Source: Amblyomma americanum (taxonomy: Eukaryota > Arthropoda > Arachnida > Ixodida > Ixodidae). From it: a DNA stretch of 64,000 nucleotides. Made by a program: the position numbers and the translations under genes. The DNA is taken from the NCBI RefSeq assembly GCF_052857255.1, contig NW_027526485.1, positions 2,108,001 through 2,172,000 on the forward strand, given 5' to 3'. This document shows positions 1-11,100 of the stretch, in pieces (position 1 is the first letter of the stretch; the number at the start of each line of letters is the position of its first letter). The notes beneath the pieces are model-generated. The model was not told the origin of the DNA. It was given only the letters and a program-made list of their open reading frames with translations, and did not search any database.

Positions 1-487
1 AATAAAGGGTTTTGTTCACTCGAACTTTGCATTTGCACAGCCGCCAGACACATTTTGCTAGCGAGGTAGGCATTATGCCACGAGGCCCCTGTGGACGCAG
101 TTTCCCCTCCCGTGACCTACGTTAAAGGCACGCCGAGAGCATTTCGGCAATTTTGCAGATCCGGTGGAGCCCCCCCCCCCCCTCTCGCCCCCAGGCTTGC
201 TGTCCGGTGCACCTCGCTGCGGCGAGACGTCAGCAGTCACCTCCGGCTGCTGCTGCCCTGGAGACTACTGCAGAATCCTGGCCTGCAGTTTTCGCACCGC
301 CATGCGCGTGCCATGCGAGTCGTCCCAGCGGAGACCTTCACGCCACCTTCGGAGCACCGCGGAAGTCTGCGTGGACGCTGTCGGCGTGACCTCCGCTGCA
401 AGACGTGCCTCAAGGACATTAAGCACGGGAGACTCCTCCATAACATGTACTTTCAGGCGCGTAGGTCTATTTAAGGTTGGGGGGAGA

Positions 488-1157
488 TGTGGGGACCTGC
501 CCTGCAGCCCCGTGTTTGCTTTCCCGCGAGGCAACAGCAGCCTCACCTCGAGGAGGAACGCATTCCCTTGACATCATGCGAAGGAATGCGCTAAAAGCGG
601 CACAGGAAGACAGCACACACACAGAAGCGCTTGTCGTGTGTGTTGTCTTCCTGTGCCGCTTTTAGCGCATTCCTTCGCATAATGATCAACCAACTGGCCC
701 CGGTAATAGCTTTGCTTCCCTTTACAGTTACATTAACTGCCAAGAGAGGGCGCCAGCGTCGCTGCGCGGGAGGGGGCATGGGGCTCTTCGGCTGGGATCG
801 CCGGCGCGAGCGGGCGTGTCGCTCGCGGCTCCGCTCTTCCCCGGCGGGGAGACTGGCTCCCGTATCTCGTCCCGTCCAGGGGTGTGGAGTTCCCTTGCCC
901 TAGCGCGGGCGAACATTCGCTCGGAACCCTGCTGGCGAGTCGGACGACCTTGTTGCTAGCTGGCGTTATTTTTGCTGTAGCAATAAATGCGTTTGTGCCA
1001 GCCTATGTGTCGTTCCTTTGTTCCCTCAGAGCAAGGCCCGCGGTGGTCGGCGTGCGCTCGGTAGCGTACGCGATCACGGGGTGGGGTCTGGTGGTTTTGA
1101 ACCATCTCAGCCGCGATTGAGTGGGGAGAACCTACTTATCTCCCCAATTCAACCCCA
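488..1157 (+). repeat. Long terminal repeat (3' LTR), interrupted
   Basis: It begins TGTGGGGAC and ends CCCCA, giving the usual TG...CA ends. The related LTR end at about 60,976 is followed within a few bases by TGGCAGCCCAAC, a plausible tRNA primer-binding site, which fixes the right boundary. An AATAAA lies at about 980, consistent with R-region polyadenylation. Removing the mini-PLE at 574-715 and one copy of its target duplication leaves an LTR of about 520 bp. Confidence 0.65.
574..715 (-). mobile_element. Foldback mini-PLE (tail plus inverted tail, no body)
   Basis: A self-complementary block with arms of about 45 bp (576-622 against 634-680) and a short loop is flanked by an 11-bp direct repeat with one mismatch (TTCCCTTGACA at 563-573, TTCCCTTTACA at 716-726). 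It carries the PLE end motif ACCAACTGGCCC at 689-700, so the insertion is in minus orientation. The arms contain the GCGC-bounded, A-poor tail seen at the 3' ends of the full PLEs in this window. It has no coding body. Confidence 0.7.
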
Positions 1158-4100
1158 CTTTGGGCATGTTCTTCCTCCTCCTGCTTTTACACTATGCCAG
1201 GTGCCTATAATGCCTTGTCACACAGTGCAACAAGGACAGTAGAATGGGCAAGAAAAATTAAAAGAAAATTGCTTGGCCCACACACACAGGAAAATAGGAA
1301 TTCAGATGCCAGTCAAACCAAATGGGACTCAACAAGTTGAACGCAAACAAGGTGAGCAGTGAGGCACTGGTAGCCTTGCTGCACAGTGTTTTAGGGACAC
1401 TCATTACCAAGACAAGCAGCTCACCACATACAAATAAATCTCTGCATACCTTATTCAAACCTTGGCTTGTGCAGGCCTGCCAGACTAACAGCTCTAATTT
1501 TATTAGTTCAGTCCAATACAGATTAATCCAATACACATATAAAGAACCAGTACTTTTTTGCACAAGCCTAATAAAACCAATACATGCCTATTAGATGAAT
1601 ACTAGGAAATCTCTGCCCCCTTTGAAAGCTGCCTCTCTTTGAGGTCGTTTGGCGCACACTTTACTGCTATCAAATTCATCACACTGGCACAGTTTATTCC
1701 ACCTGAGCCAAGACCAGTTCATCTGTTGTGTTCATGACAAGACAGTAAATGTATCCCAGCATGGCAAACAAATTTTATGTGGACTTGCCAAGCAACATGG
1801 TGGGCTGCAAGGTATGAGGGCAGCTCTGACTGACTGGGATCCTACTAGGTGCATCAAAGTGTTGGTACGTGAGCGCTTTTGCAACCCGTGTTCATCAAAA
1901 CAGCTGTGCCAAGCAGCACTAGGATGCTTGTTGGCTTCTTTCCTCTCTCCCTGCTGTACCACTGGTCACGTGTGCTGCCTAGGGCGGAAGCAATATTTTC
2001 ATGCCATTTTTTTCTTTCATGTGCCCACCTCTGGTGATGCCACACCCAGTGTTCCCTCTTCATTACCATTGCATGCCCAGCAATGACAGAGGCATAGTAG
2101 TGTTGCTTGAGCCAATCACATATGGACTAAAAGGAAGAAAAATGGCACAGAATAAGAATAAAATTTTGAAGTTATACTGGCCCAGAAGAGGTTTTTATAA
2201 CTTTAAGGAGTCTGTGTTGCCATGGTGGCAACACAGTCAGCATACACATCCTGCACAAATGGCAACAAAGTAGTGCACACCATGCCAAGAAAATTATGGA
2301 GCAGCTTGTTTGCTAGACAGTAGTTTGCAATTACAGCTCGCTGCTACATAAATCATGACATGACTATGCATACTGTGCCATGAATTATGCTGAAAACTAA
2401 TTACTAAAATGCATTAAATAAGCCCCCTGAGAAGAGTGGAATATCAAGACCTGTGCAGGCACCATGAACAAGTGAAATTTCCCGCATGAAATTTGCAAAA
2501 GTTTTAGCTCGGACCTAAGCAGTCTTTTATGCAGTCAGTAATTCTAGGTCAGCGTGATGATGAATAAAGGCAATCGCAGATCTAATGAATATGCTGCTGA
2601 GAAATGTGTGGGCGCCTTTTGGATTTTGAGATGGTTGGCTTCCGGGCTCCATATGCAATTTGAGTGTCTGATTTCAACAATTTTTTTACCACTCTTGAGC
2701 ACTTGAATTCAAGCTGAAATTGTGCTGTTCACACAAGTTGCGTCTAACAGCAGCACAAAAAAGACGTCAACAGACACCTGCACTGTCCCACTTAGACTCT
2801 ATCTGCATTTTATGCTCATCAACCTGTCGACAGCATGAGCACAAGATCCTTGGAAACGTGGGTCAACAGAAAAGAATAGAAATAAACGCGAGCTACAACT
2901 AAAAAGGGGCGCAAATATCGCAACAGCTTGCATAAATTCCAAAAACACCCTGCACATGCACAGTTTTTGGAAAAGATCTCTACGGTTCATGTGGCTCTGT
3001 ACGTGGAACATTTATTACACAGAATGAGTTGTCCAAAAGCAAAATGCAGCCTATCGTGCAACGGTTTAGGCATTTTATTTTTTCAGTGCTTTTTGTTTCT
3101 CCCGTTCATACATACCCCAGAGGACCGCTGGCACTGCTGAATAAGAAGCACCACAAGTTGACCAGCAAATTCCAATTCCACTTATGCACAGTGGACATGC
3201 CCACACAATCAGCCAAAGGAAGTGGAAAAACATTGCAGCAGCAAAAATTGGAACATTCCTAGGGACCACGCACACGTGGAGGCTTCTTGTTGCACAAAAA
3301 ACCAAAATGTACACAGCAGGCAACTCATAGCCATATATGTAGATACCATCACCAGTTTTCTGCGATGATGCCTCTCTATACGACCTTTCCTTTTGTTGCA
3401 GCCCTCAGTTCAGACTGCCCAAGCGACTGCATCTTATTTTGAATCACAACTTTCACTTTTAAAACCATCGCAGCTGCTGACGTTGCTTCAATTAGGAGGA
3501 AAGAACATGGCATGAGAGGAAGAATCATTGTGAAATCAGGTCGCAGATGCAGCGCATAAATTGCACCCCTTGCTTGATCAGAGACTATTTTGCACAATGT
3601 GTGTCATTTATTCGAGCTCAATCATGTTAGTGCACGCCTAGGGAAGAAGAAAGTCAATTCAGACTCAAAAAGTGAGTGCCCCAGCTATCAAGACCACTAC
3701 GTCTTTTGAATGCATGCAAATTGTAAACAACAGAAAAATAGCAGCTTATTCCAAATAACTTGTACTGCCTAAGAAAGAGACCCAATGAACAATTATTTGA
3801 AGGCCTTTGAGCATGCATCATTTTGAAAATATATTTTCTTTGTGTAAATAATCCGGGAAACCACAGGGTCCCCCCAATAGAAAGGAAAACAATATTTAGT
3901 TCCAATGCCTACAGGGCAGCAAACAGAACTGCGCAATTGTAACAGCGATCTCCTCAAATGCAAAGCAGCACTTACCACCGAAACCTAGGCTTGCAAAAAG
4001 GCAGCCTTTATTTACAGAGTAACCTGAATCAAACAAAACAAAAGAGGTTTCTAGTAAAGCACTGCCAATGGACATCGTATCACATGCAATGACCATTGGG

Positions 4101-4991
4101 CAGGCTTTCATTCGCTCGCTTGCCCTCCTCTACCAGGTTTCAAGGAGCATGTCTGAAGGTTGCCCAGACACACAGCTTTAAAAAAGCCAGCTACCAGTGA
4201 CGCAGGCTCTGAACAGTATTTACTATAGCTCGCTCCTCTTGCGAGGTATAGTGAGTAACGGAATGGCGGCAGCATTTTCATGAAAGTCATGGTACATACC
4301 ATTACGCACATAGAGGAGAGGAGATACACAAAAACCCTACACCAAAACAAAGCAGCTGATAAGGGATCCAGAGACCAGTTGCAAGACTACAGACCATTGT
4401 TAAGGCAAAGTCGGCCACAGCCAACTATGTGGTCATCACACATGCAGCACTGCCATATGCTTGGCAGAGATAAGCATAATGAACAAGCCACTTTTAACAA
4501 TGTGCTGGTGTCACTTCAACGACAGATGCCCAGGCAACAGATTGAAATGACAAACATGAAAATCATGTGAACCAATCAAGCCCTGCCTTGCATTTCCCTG
4601 CCACTCTAGAATGCTCCACAAGGAAGCGCGTCACATGCAATGACCATTGGGCAGGCTTTCATTCGCTCGCTTGCCCTCCTCTACCAGGTTTCAAGGAGCA
4701 TGTCTGAAGGTTGCCCAGACACACAGCTTTTGAAAAAAGCCAGCTACGTAGCCACATTCAGTTCCAAACATTATCAGTCCAGTTCGGACACACTCGGAAG
4801 TATGCAGATGAAAGTCTCACAATGCTGCCCTTCCATGGGAGAGCAATCGAGTTACGGAGAACAGCTGAGGCAAAAAGGAAACAACTGCACCACAAATCTA
4901 ATGAAGAATACTTTGTTTGACACCAAGAAAAGTCTCGGGCAAACGGGGCAAAAAAAAAAAAAAATGTGCAAGACGGCTGCCAAGGTGTGTG
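1158..4991. other. 3' flank of Sec16, no gene recognised
   Basis: This moderately AT-rich stretch lies downstream of the Sec16 stop codon (minus strand, 4,992) and should contain its 3' UTR and polyadenylation site. Several minus-strand AATAAA hexamers are present (complement at 4,007-4,012, 3,607-3,612 and 3,011-3,016), but none can be chosen from sequence alone. Short open frames here show no recognisable domain. The only structure is a direct duplication at 4,080/4,631. Confidence 0.5.
4080..4747. repeat. Pair of ~115-bp direct repeats
   Basis: Positions 4,080-4,194 recur almost identically at 4,631-4,747, a spacing of 551 bp. The copies differ mainly by a 2-3 nt indel near the right end. 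The intervening 436 bp is unique, so this is not a simple tandem duplication. It lies just beyond the Sec16 stop codon on the minus strand, so both copies may be within the 3' UTR. I do not recognise the sequence as a mobile element. Confidence 0.75.
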
Positions 4992-5123
4992 CTACGTCGG
5001 GTAGGCTCTCCTCCTGGCTAGGTTGCCACCAGCCATCTTATGGCTGCTGTCAACTGCCCTCGATGAGAAGTCCGCAGGATCAAACATCATGGGTGTCGAC
5101 ACAACCTTGCCTGATGGCTGCTG
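4992..5123 (-). CDS. Sec16: Sec16 terminal coding exon
   Basis: A strong polypyrimidine tract ending TTTTTTTGCAG precedes the exon at 5,124. It opens in phase 0, continuing the previous exon, and encodes QQPSGKVV, then [11 protein letters not shown], a basic ARRR stretch, and a TAG stop at 4,992-4,994 (43 residues). The phase match with the exon at 6,765 allows direct joining, but a skipped cassette exon in the 1.6-kb intron cannot be excluded. A short methionine/phenylalanine/proline C-terminal segment is plausible for a Sec16 tail. Confidence 0.7.
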   Translation of the reverse strand, partial: QQPSGKVVSTPMMFDPADFSSRAVDSSHKMAGGNLARRRAYPT

Positions 5124-8100
5124 CTGCAAAAAAAGAAAAAATTTCGTCTGATGCATGCCTCCCCCCTTTTCACACCACTTTTTTTTTACATACTGCCTTA
5201 CATAATACATAATGCTTTACATAATGCCTTACATTTTACATAATGCAAAAATAACTCATTCCATTTTGGTCATTAGGTGACCAGCATGTGTTCACACAAC
5301 AGCCAGTACATGAAATATGTGCATTCACTAGGCTTTATCTTAGGCTTAGCTTAGAAGCATTCAAAGAAGCATACTGGCAAGATTTGTGAAGACACTGCAG
5401 TATACCACCACCAAAGGCAAACTAGCTCAGTGAATGCTGCGCATCCAGACACCTTCTACAGCCTGGTCACGATACACAGAGTTAGCTCTCACCGGCTGAA
5501 CAGCTCCTGCCACGTAAATTAAATTATGGAACCTGTTTTGGTGCGGTATAGCAAGATAAGCATAAGCAAATTAACTCAAACTCAGCTATAGTCTTACTGT
5601 AGCAGTCGATATCCACACAGAGCAACGCAAGTCAGGACTCCATGCAAGTACTTACACCAATATAATCCGAGTCTTTTTTTCCCTTAGTTCATTGGTTTAA
5701 GAACAAATCTTTCGTTATATTCGGGACCACGGTACAAATATAATGCATGCATCTTTTTCTTGCTGCTCAAGATAGCTCCATCCAGACTATCAAGCTACTA
5801 AGAGAAGCCAACATGTCGGGCCATTGAGAAAGAGAAGGCACTGAAAGAGTTCAGGAAGGAAGGCAGGGCAAACAGTCACTGGACTGGGCAGCACGAGACA
5901 CAAAGCAGTAGTGGCACAGCGGAGATGGCGATCACAGTTGCATGGGAGAGTGCATGCATCGAAGGCTTTGCTGTGCATAATAACGCCATGCTCATTTCAG
6001 AAGCGCTGCCTCTAAAAAAAATATTGACGTATCCGTTGCTTCCATAATTTTGCATGCCATTTCCATTTTTTTCTGAGCCCTCGGCTAGTAGTTGGCTTGA
6101 ACAGGCTGAAAGCGAATTACAATCGCAACTCCCTCCTCACGTCATATACATGTAAATATGGTAACGTGCAGTAGAAACTCCTCTTGCTTGTGTTGCCAAA
6201 CTTAGCTGGCAACAGAAAGGAGAAGAAGGTGGAGTAGATGCGAGGCTCCACAACCTCTCCATGTAAATCAGCTGGCTACACAGTGCCATTCTGCATATTG
6301 CTCCGCAAGTACTGCAAGGTGCCACGTGATTCCAGGTAGGTGGGAACAACTGTCCAAGGCCTTGCTGCACCCCATAGTACAACGAAGCATGGGGGGAAAA
6401 ACTGGAGACAGCAGGCTACAGTTACCTCCCAACTTGCTGAAACCTGTATAGTGCGTGTTGATGCACCTTTAGCGATAGCTCAGAGTGGTAAAAATCATGT
6501 TTTAAAATGCATTTATTCCACCTCATCCCTCTCTTTGCAAGAGCAAGCTTTGCCGTGTCAAACTCCTCCAATGATAGGCTTGTGCTTCTTCCTTGCTGAT
6601 GTTCTCATCAAGGCAATCTGCACACTGAAAAGGTTCTCTGGCTTTCTCACCCCAGACATCACACGCACGCTTGAGAAGCAAAGTCAACAATCTGCACTAC
6701 AGTTTAATGACTATAGCAAGTTTCCCTGCAACTTGCAAAATGAGGACGACAGTGCCGCACTTACATAGCTCACTGTCTCTGGAGGTGGTGGCGGTGGAGC
6801 AGGTGCCGAATGGTCTGGCATGGGAGCAGGTGACACAAAGTCATAGCCACTATCACAGTGGTCTGCAGAGAGAGACCAATGAGCAGGTGCCAATCAGATT
6901 CCGTATGTAATAGGCGGGCTAGTTGGTGGTTAACAGTGGAGTGCATATTGCAATTGTGCTAAACGACGAGGGACGAAGAGAAGAAAGGAGAGTGCATGCA
7001 TGTGCATAGAAGGTACTCGTGTGAGTGTAGCTTTATCACTGAACTGCTGTGGTGCCTAGGCCTTCCCGTGCTCCTCGATTGGGTTAAAAGTTGGAGAAAG
7101 AAAAACCCAAAGCCAGGTCAAGTTACCTACACTGGTAATTGTGGTGTACCTACATATGTTGATTTGGTGCTGTCCAAAGGTCCGAAGTTCTGCGTGGAAC
7201 CTGAGGATTCCCCAGTAGAGCTGTTATCGCTTGTCAAAAATATCCCAAGACGTGCCCCAGAGGAGGAGAAAGACTGGTGTATTTCAGAAGGTGTGAATTT
7301 TATTGCGACGAAGCAGTCGCAACGGAAAAAAAACTTCGTGTAAAAATGACTGTTGAGTATCTTAAGCAGAATGATGTTGCCCTAATGATCACTGATAAAG
7401 AGGGTAGTTTTGCTGTTCTGCCCAATTCGGTTTATCGTCAAAAAGCGAGAGGAGCCGTTTCAAAAAACTTCTCCCCCTCGAAGTTTAGCGCCGCTAAGCT
7501 GAAGAAACTAGCGACAGGTTTATGCGAAAGATGTGATCTGGAGAGGCTCTGTTCGACTGTCAAGGGTGCGTCCAGCGGAGCACTTAGCATTTTCCTTTCA
7601 GCAAAAAACCCACAAACAGATGTTCCTTTTAAAGCCATTGTATCTAAACGTGAAACGTGGCAGGGGGCAGTCTCGAAGTTTCTTCAGAAACACCTACGCA
7701 TGCTCAGCTTTGAGGACCCGTCCTTAAGAATTCTGAAGAGCTCATCATATTTCTTAGTTGCCAGGAAAGCACAGGCTAATCGTTGTATCCTTTTTCAATT
7801 GACGTTGTTGACCTTTTTTATTCCATACCTCAAGACAAACGGCTTTGTGCTCTTAAGGATACCATAGATGACTATGGCTCAGTGGCTTGTCAGAACGCAT
7901 GTGGCATGAGTATGGATGAGTTTGTAGAAATGCTCCGTTTTTATCTTGCTTCGACCATAGTTAATTTTGAGAGAAAGAATTTCATTCAGAAGCATGGTGT
8001 TTGTGTCGGTTCATGTATTGCCCCAATGTTAAGTGACATCTTTTTATCATATTCTGACAAGCGAATTGCTGCAAGCCTTGACACAGCCCACTCGGCTAAG

Positions 8101-11100
8101 ATTTTTAGACATGTAGACGATTATGCCATTTTCTTGAAAGGGGTATCTCGAGAAGGGGCCATTACAGTAGTGAACCGAATTCTTAAAATCTTCAGTGAGT
8201 GTGCCTTTGGGTTGAGCTTCACCTATGAGTTGCCGTCGAAGGGATGCTTGCAGTTTTGGACATCTGTATTGTTGCTAGTACTAGTGGAACCCAGGTGTGC
8301 TGGAGGTACCAGCCTCGCTCAAAAAAAGGTATTCTAAACCACCAGTCAGCTCATTCAAAGCTTATAAAAAGGGGAATAGCAGAAAACTGTCTGCGCGCCG
8401 CTCTTGATAAGTCTTGCCACATGAAATGCAACATAGCGTGCAATTTCAGTTACGACTGACTAGTGCTGGTTTTCCTTGTGAGATGGTCACCTCGGTGATA
8501 GAAGCCCTTGCCAAGGAAGCTCGATACCCACTGAAGCACTGCACAAGTGAACAACCGCAACGCCGGACACCCGTGGTTATGCTGTACTTCCACCAGATTT
8601 CCCATCACCTCAAAAAAGTGGCCATGAAATGTGAGGTCCTGCTGGTCTTCACGGCGCCCAAAAAGCTTTCGGGCATGTGCAATAGGGTGCAGGGAAATGG
8701 AAAAAAGAACGAGTGCTGCACTAAGCACGTAGACAGGTTCGTTCCTTGCAAAACAGGGGTGGTGTACCAAATACTCCTCACATGTGGGAATTGTTACATA
8801 GGGCAAACTGGACGTTGCTTGCATGTTAGACTTCAGGAGCACCATGCAGCCATTGAATCATTGGTGGGGGGGCGGTGAATTGGCGAAACATTGTCACCAT
8901 TGCCGTAACTGCATGCCCAGGTTCCGTGACAAAATTGTCCTGAAAAAATTACCGACCCAGCTTAGCAGGGAAATTTTTAAAGCCTACTGCATCAAAAAAG
9001 GAAACGACCGTTGCATAAGCACCACTTCCATATCTTTATCCAAGAAGGAATTCAACTATCTAGATGCTAACTTGTGCCACGCGTGCCCGCATGCCAGTGT
9101 AACGTGATGGTGTCTGCTGTCTATCAGGTGTGACTATGAATCTTATGTAAATATGGTTTTCCTTGTAGTAAACCTCAGTTAAGTTCCGCGTTTTGTCCTG
9201 TGCTTTCTTCTCTTCGTCCCTTGTCATTCTGCGCGGTTGCAATATGCACTCCACAGATTCCACACTCGGAGGAAAATTGCTCATAACAAGCACAAAGAAA
9301 AGCAACATGCTAGTCAAGTAGTATTTGCACCAAACAGACAAAAAGAAGTTTGTTTAAAAGGGTTTAACGTCCCAAAGCGACTTCGGCTATATAGGCGCCC
9401 TAGTGAAGAGCTCCTGAATAATTTTGACCACCTGAGGTTCTTAAACGAGCACCGACATCGCACAGTACACGGTCCTCTAGAATTTCGCCTCCATCGAAAT
9501 GTGACGGCTGTGGCCGGGATCGAACCCGCGTCTTTCGGGTCAGCAGCCGAGTGCCATAACCACTGAGCCACTGCTGCGGCTAGACAAAAAGAACACAGTG
9601 CAAGATGGCCAAGTGATCCAACTGGCTGAAACAATTCAGATGCAAAGACTCAAACCCTACAGGGAGCCAACTCACCGTCCACAGCCTGAGGAACAAGGAA
9701 CTGCGGCGGACTCTGTGTTCCAGGCTGTTCCGGAACTGGCGGCACCCCAGGGACGGCAGGTGAGTCGCCAGAGGCTTTGCTGCTACCCGGGTTCAGCACA
9801 TCCACATAGTGTTTCCGCAAGGCTGCACATGTTGCACAAATCAGGATGCGTGAAATACCCCACAAACCAGGGATCCCTTGAACAAAAGAGCGAAGCACTT
9901 TCCCTGCCTTGTATTAAGGGAGTAATTATTCATTGACATCCACCCGAACGCAGCCATACGGCTGCAGAGGAAAGCTATACAGCTTTCTCGTAAACTTCGT
10001 AGTTAAAGAAAAATTCGTCCTGGTCCGGGGTTCGAACCCGGGACCACCGTTTCACCGGAGCAGTCGCTCTAGCAATTGAGCTAACCGGGACGGCAAGGTT
10101 ACGGTAGGGCGAGAGCGAATTGATCAATAACTCGAAGTGGGACCAGTGTTAGTCAAATGTCTAGGGGAAACATTTCCCCTAAACAGGTGACTTTCATTAC
10201 CATGCCCTTGCAGAACAAGATCAGAAGAAAAAAGGCGTCCCGTGTCACAGACACCACATGTCCACAGTGTGCACAAAAATTATGGGTCGAAAATCTGTAA
10301 CATTATTAATTCTAGCCAGGTTGATCTGCTTCAGAGCGCAAGTCTTGCTGTCAACCTGCAGCCATAACTGCATGACGCGGGTTTGAACAGCAAACCGCTG
10401 TGAAGTGGAAGTGAATGCATGCCTGTGACATGAAGAGAAAAGAGGGATGAAAAGAACAGGAGCTTTGTGCTGCTAACCTGCAAAACAACGAAAAAGGAAA
10501 GGGGACTTGACAAGCTGACATGTGCAAAAAGCATGTCAGGAAGCATCCTGTTGACAGCCCCACCACTAGGTTCGGTGCATAGATAAACGAGGAAGATATT
10601 TTTCAAAGGTGACAAAGCTTTTGGGACTTGACAGCTTCAGGACATTTCCATGTAAAGAAGACTGCCTAGGTAAAAACATAGTCGAGATGTTTAATAGGAT
10701 CAACAAGGTCCTTCCAAAACAGCCACCCCTCATCACGGATGTACGACCAACTCTGGGAGTGGGCGGCTGGGGGTGAGTGCAGTTGTATTTGCACAATGCA
10801 GAGCAAGAAGAATAGGGGCCAAATAACAGAAAAACTCACAGCGCTGCTTGGCCATTTGAAAGCGATTCTCCCCTGGCTTGCCACTCGGAGGGGTTGGCTT
10901 GCCTAGAAGAGACGAAGAGCATTAAAGGAAAGGATACATCAGACTAAGCAAGACGGATAGGTTATTCCATGGGAACACTACCAACGTTTTTTTTCTGCGT
11001 GGATGGCTGTAACCACAAATCAAACCCTTCCACATTCGAAATGCCCGCGAAAAATGAAACCCCATGACACCATTTTGCTGCCTTTGAAATGCTGTGACCA

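Larger units (their letters stand above)
1..1157 (+). mobile_element. LTR retrotransposon, 3' internal part plus 3' LTR
   Basis: Positions 1-487 match 61,741-62,283, and 488-1,157 match two further segments (62,284-62,432 and about 60,565-60,978), so this is the 3' part of an LTR element entering from the left edge. A purine-rich tract (about 476-487) precedes the TGTGGGGAC that opens the LTR, as expected for a polypurine tract. No gag, protease, RT or integrase frame is visible. The LTR is interrupted at 574-715 by a foldback mini-PLE. The superfamily cannot be assigned from these pieces. Confidence 0.7.

Noticed and set aside
1649..2086. 145-codon plus-strand frame in the Sec16 3' flank
   Set aside because: It does not start with ATG, matches no domain, and overlaps equally open frames on the other strand.
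10019..10091. tRNA gene on the minus strand
   Set aside because: A and B boxes and acceptor pairing are present, but there is no convincing anticodon arm and the sequence continues into a SINE body.
10666..10766. Alternative Sec16 terminal exon ([15 protein letters not shown])
   Set aside because: The acceptor and phase fit, and the frame ends in a stop, but nothing in it resembles Sec16 and the exon at 9,676 is clearly the conserved continuation.
10985..11060. THAP-like start ([17 protein letters not shown])
   Set aside because: Only two cysteines and a weak FxxP; no continuation of the domain in any frame.
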